A stretch of DNA of 64,000 nucleotides from Methanocorpusculum parvum (GTDB lineage: Archaea; Halobacteriota; Methanomicrobia; Methanomicrobiales; Methanocorpusculaceae), in contig LMVO01000023.1 of the NCBI GenBank assembly GCA_002287215.1, positions 35,761-99,760 of the forward strand, in the 5' to 3' direction. A program made the position numbers and the translations under genes. Under the pieces are notes generated by a model. It did no database searches, was not told where the DNA came from, and saw nothing but the letters and a program-made list of their open reading frames with translations. Shown here in pieces: positions 62,124 to 64,000 of the stretch; the stretch's first letter is position 1, and every line of letters starts with the position of its first letter.

Positions 62124-63698
62124 TTACTCTTTTGACTCTTCGGTCAATGAGTTTGGTTTATCCTTCGGGTGAAGGTACATGCCTGTGTAGGTCAGATCAA
62201 GCGCCTTCTCGGAGTTCTTCTTCGTAATCAGACTGACGATGACCATCGCGGCGATCGAACAGGCCAGCGAATAGATCGAGAAGTGCATCGGCAGTTTCTC
62301 CACGAAGTTGTAGTAAGCGCCGAACGCGAGACAGGTGATCAGACCGATCAGCATACTGGAAATAGCGCCCGCTGCGGTTGCCCGTCTCCAGTAGAGACCG
62401 GCGATCATCGGGACGGCAAATGCAGAAAGCATCAGACCGATACCGAGCCAGATCAGGAAGGCGAGCATCTCCGGCGGGTTGATCGCAAGGATCAGCGAGA
62501 TGACTGCGGCAAGAAGAACGCAGATCTGACTCACAAGAACGACCTGACGTTCGCTTGCTTTCGGCCGAAGCATGGTCTTGAAGATATCCCAGGAGAAGGT
62601 CGTTCCGACCGTCAGCATAAGGCGGTCAGTCGTCGACATGACTGCCGAGAGTACAATCACGGCAAAAAGCCCGGTGATCAGGATACTCGGGCTTGCCGCC
62701 TGGATACCGTACATGAGCGCAAAGTCCGCGACCTTGCCCCCTTCCGGCACAACACCCGCGAGGAGTCCGTCTGCCTGCATCGACCTGACCGCCATGCCGC
62801 AGAGCTTCACGAGCAGCATGATCACGAGATAGATCAGGAATGCCACGATCGGCGCCCACTTGAAGTAGGACGTTTTTCGTGCGGCAAACACATTCGAAAG
62901 AACATGCGGGGCGCAGGCGAGACCTACTATCAGCAGCACGCCAAACGAGAACAGATATTCAGGCGTACAATAGGCGTATGCCGCAGTACTTCCCGAAGGG
63001 AACCAGGGCATGACCAGATTCGGATCGATCGTTGCGAGAACCGTGTTAATATGCTCGAGACCGCCTGCATAGGTTAGGATAAACGGAGCTACGAGAATCA
63101 CGCCGAAGATAAGGATCAGACCCTGAACGAGTCCCGTCCATGAAACGGCATACAGGCCGCCGATGACTGTATATGCGGTGATGATGACTCCGGCAATCAA
63201 AAGAGCCTGCCAGTGTTCCAGACCGAACACCCAGATCAAAACGATACTGATGGCGGTGTACTGCCCGACGAGATAAACCAGAGAAACGGCGATGCTGGCA
63301 AGAGCCGAAAGAGCGCGCAGTTCCCGGGTGTTTTCATATCTGAGTGAAAAATAATCCACAACGGTCATACACCCGTTTTTTCTTCCGATCTTATTGAGTT
63401 TGGACCCAAAGAAGATGATACAGAATGCTGCTGACAGGGGGACGAATATCTGCTCCCAGATGCCCGGCCAGCCTGACGCAAAACCGAACCCGCTGGTTCC
63501 GACAAGTGTCATGCCGCTGCAGATCGAACAGACGATCAGCAGGGTAAACAGCCAGAACCCGAGACTTCTGCCCGCAAGCATATAATCTTCAGAGCTTTTG
63601 ATCTTCTTCGAGGCCCACACGCCGATACCAAGTAAAACTACAAAGTACACAGCGATGAGTACAAGCGTGATAAGTGTGCTTTCTCCGGCAAGTGCCAT
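62124..63698 (-). CDS. Sodium:solute symporter (SSS family)
   Basis: 524 residues with about 13 membrane helices and the SSS motifs M-L-A-G-R-S-L-G-F-W and G-F-A-S-G-W-P-G-I-W in the first helices, plus A-V-M-S-T-T-D-R-L-M in the core, typical of the PanF/PutP branch. It imports an organic acid, pantothenate, or amino acid with Na+; the substrate is not fixed by sequence alone. The start lies 1 nt after the stop of the small membrane partner gene. Confidence 0.92.
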   Translation of the reverse strand: MALAGESTLITLVLIAVYFVVLLGIGVWASKKIKSSEDYMLAGRSLGFWLFTLLIVCSICSGMTLVGTSGFGFASGWPGIWEQIFVPLSAAFCIIFFGSKLNKIGRKNGCMTVVDYFSLRYENTRELRALSALASIAVSLVYLVGQYTAISIVLIWVFGLEHWQALLIAGVIITAYTVIGGLYAVSWTGLVQGLILIFGVILVAPFILTYAGGLEHINTVLATIDPNLVMPWFPSGSTAAYAYCTPEYLFSFGVLLIVGLACAPHVLSNVFAARKTSYFKWAPIVAFLIYLVIMLLVKLCGMAVRSMQADGLLAGVVPEGGKVADFALMYGIQAASPSILITGLFAVIVLSAVMSTTDRLMLTVGTTFSWDIFKTMLRPKASERQVVLVSQICVLLAAVISLILAINPPEMLAFLIWLGIGLMLSAFAVPMIAGLYWRRATAAGAISSMLIGLITCLAFGAYYNFVEKLPMHFSIYSLACSIAAMVIVSLITKKNSEKALDLTYTGMYLHPKDKPNSLTEESKE

Positions 63699-63699
63699 A

Positions 63700-63813
63700 T
63701 CACTCCTCCTTCTCCTCAGGGAACGTGAATCCCCAGATCAGTAGGAGGATTATGCACAATAAAATGGCTCCGCCAACAGCAAAAACCGTAATATCGGGTA
63801 ATCCTAATATCAT
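63700..63813 (-). CDS. 37-residue membrane partner of the SSS symporter
   Basis: A short gene: one hydrophobic helix (V-F-A-V-G-G-A-I-L-L-C-I-I-L-L-L-I-W) and an acidic tail (F-P-E-E-K-E-E). It ends with TGA one nt before the symporter ATG, with GGAGG inside its tail acting as the ribosome site for the symporter. Tiny single-helix subunits encoded before SSS or other sodium symporters are known. A TATA box (63836-63843) makes the ATG at 63811-63813 nearly leaderless, supporting a real gene. Confidence 0.8.
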   Translation of the reverse strand: MILGLPDITVFAVGGAILLCIILLLIWGFTFPEEKEE

Positions 63814-63835
63814 ATCATTAGTATGACACGTGTTG

Positions 63836-63843
63836 ACATATAA
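63836..63843 (-). promoter_or_regulatory. TATA box of the symporter operon
   Basis: GTTATATG on the minus strand, with transcription start expected near 63814, one or two nt before the small subunit ATG. The CACGTG palindrome next to it could be a further site. Confidence 0.5.
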
Positions 63844-63947
63844 CACGTTCGGTTCGGGTCAGCAGGTCACTGAGTGAAAACAGGGAAAATGCGAAAAAAC
63901 AGGGAGATCGGCACCCCGCCGGGGTCAGTGCCGGAAAACCGCGCAGA

Positions 63948-64000
63948 TCAGAACAGGTCCCGGTCTGCCGGGATCTCATACTGCTGAAGAACACTTTTTT
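63948..64000 (-). CDS. C-terminal end of an unidentified gene, cut by window edge
   Basis: The last 16 codons of a minus-strand frame, ending Q-Q-Y-E-I-P-A-D-R-D-L-F with TGA at 63948-63950. It reads like a normal C-terminus, with good codon use, and no other frame there is open. It is too short to identify. Confidence 0.5.
   Translation of the reverse strand, partial: KSVLQQYEIPADRDLF

Noticed and set aside
1..64000. CRISPR arrays, prophage, toxin-antitoxin or restriction-modification loci
   Set aside because: No regularly spaced repeats, cas genes, integrases or methylase/endonuclease pairs were found; the direct repeats at 18196 and 14446 have only two copies.

Overview
The window is a stretch of a methanogenic archaeal chromosome. 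The pointers are the methanopterin and methanofuran genes (MptN-type ligase, MfnE kinase), a mevalonate/isopentenyl-phosphate-kinase pathway with a GGPP synthase and a UbiA-type archaeol-lipid prenyltransferase, archaeal PyrI, aEF-1beta, CDC48, Trm1, DUF2070 and DUF555 families, TATA-box promoters placed for leaderless or short-leader mRNAs, and tRNA genes without encoded CCA. Gene content fits Methanomicrobiales, and a Methanocorpusculum-like organism is my best guess; this is inference, not a database match.

Layout. 1-7.2 kb: an iron-sulfur QueG-like protein (cut by the window edge), ApgM phosphoglycerate mutase, a DUF368 polyprenyl-phosphate transporter relative, a divergent LysR/EamA pair, pyrBI, Trm1 and tRNA-Arg. 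7.3-14.5 kb: UbiA prenyltransferase, a beta-helix protein, an iron-sulfur flavoprotein, a 541-bp palindromic element, a short FdhD, a GTPase-less SelB-like protein, a small conserved protein, a riboflavin/F420-pathway reductase and UvrC. 14.5-19.4 kb: an operon DUF555 - PfkB kinase - Dph6 - DUF2070, a hairpin-rich repeat and a GalE-type epimerase. 19.5-23.8 kb: two orphan proteins (one resembles a degenerate Fic fold), a nucleotidyltransferase, tRNA-Leu, tRNA-Gln and a Cache-domain lipoprotein. 23.8-33.3 kb: a metallo-hydrolase/DNA ligase pair, an AGCS amino-acid symporter, YchF, an enlarged CDC48, aEF-1beta with a 53-residue zinc-ribbon protein, and MfnE. 33.3-41.5 kb: surface and secreted proteins (PLD-like, metallophosphoesterase, lipoproteins), a CBS-containing pyrophosphatase, UPF0058 and MptN. 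41.6-48.6 kb: the isoprenoid cluster memo-mvk-ipk-fni-rnj-idsA, and NifB. 48.7-53.2 kb: a giant TPR protein with RlmH, and PurC. 53.2-58.7 kb: a second palindromic element, the Feo iron-uptake operon divergent from a drug-type MFS exporter, tRNA-Pro, a DUF89 phosphatase and YwbE. 58.8-64 kb: a charged coiled-coil protein, fused ADP-forming acyl-CoA synthetase, a third inverted-repeat element, and a sodium:solute symporter with a 37-residue membrane partner.

Most genes are ordinary housekeeping genes, and no CRISPR array, prophage or recognisable defence island is present. The most unusual structure is a set of three palindromic or terminal-inverted-repeat elements (9263-9803, 53243-53547, 61658-61982). 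Each sits between the 3' ends of a convergent gene pair, and each is built from short perfect hairpins. Unusual proteins are the CDC48 with long lid insertions, the SelB-like protein without GTPase motifs, the metallo-hydrolase with a five-cysteine insertion next to DNA ligase, and the Fic-like orphan.
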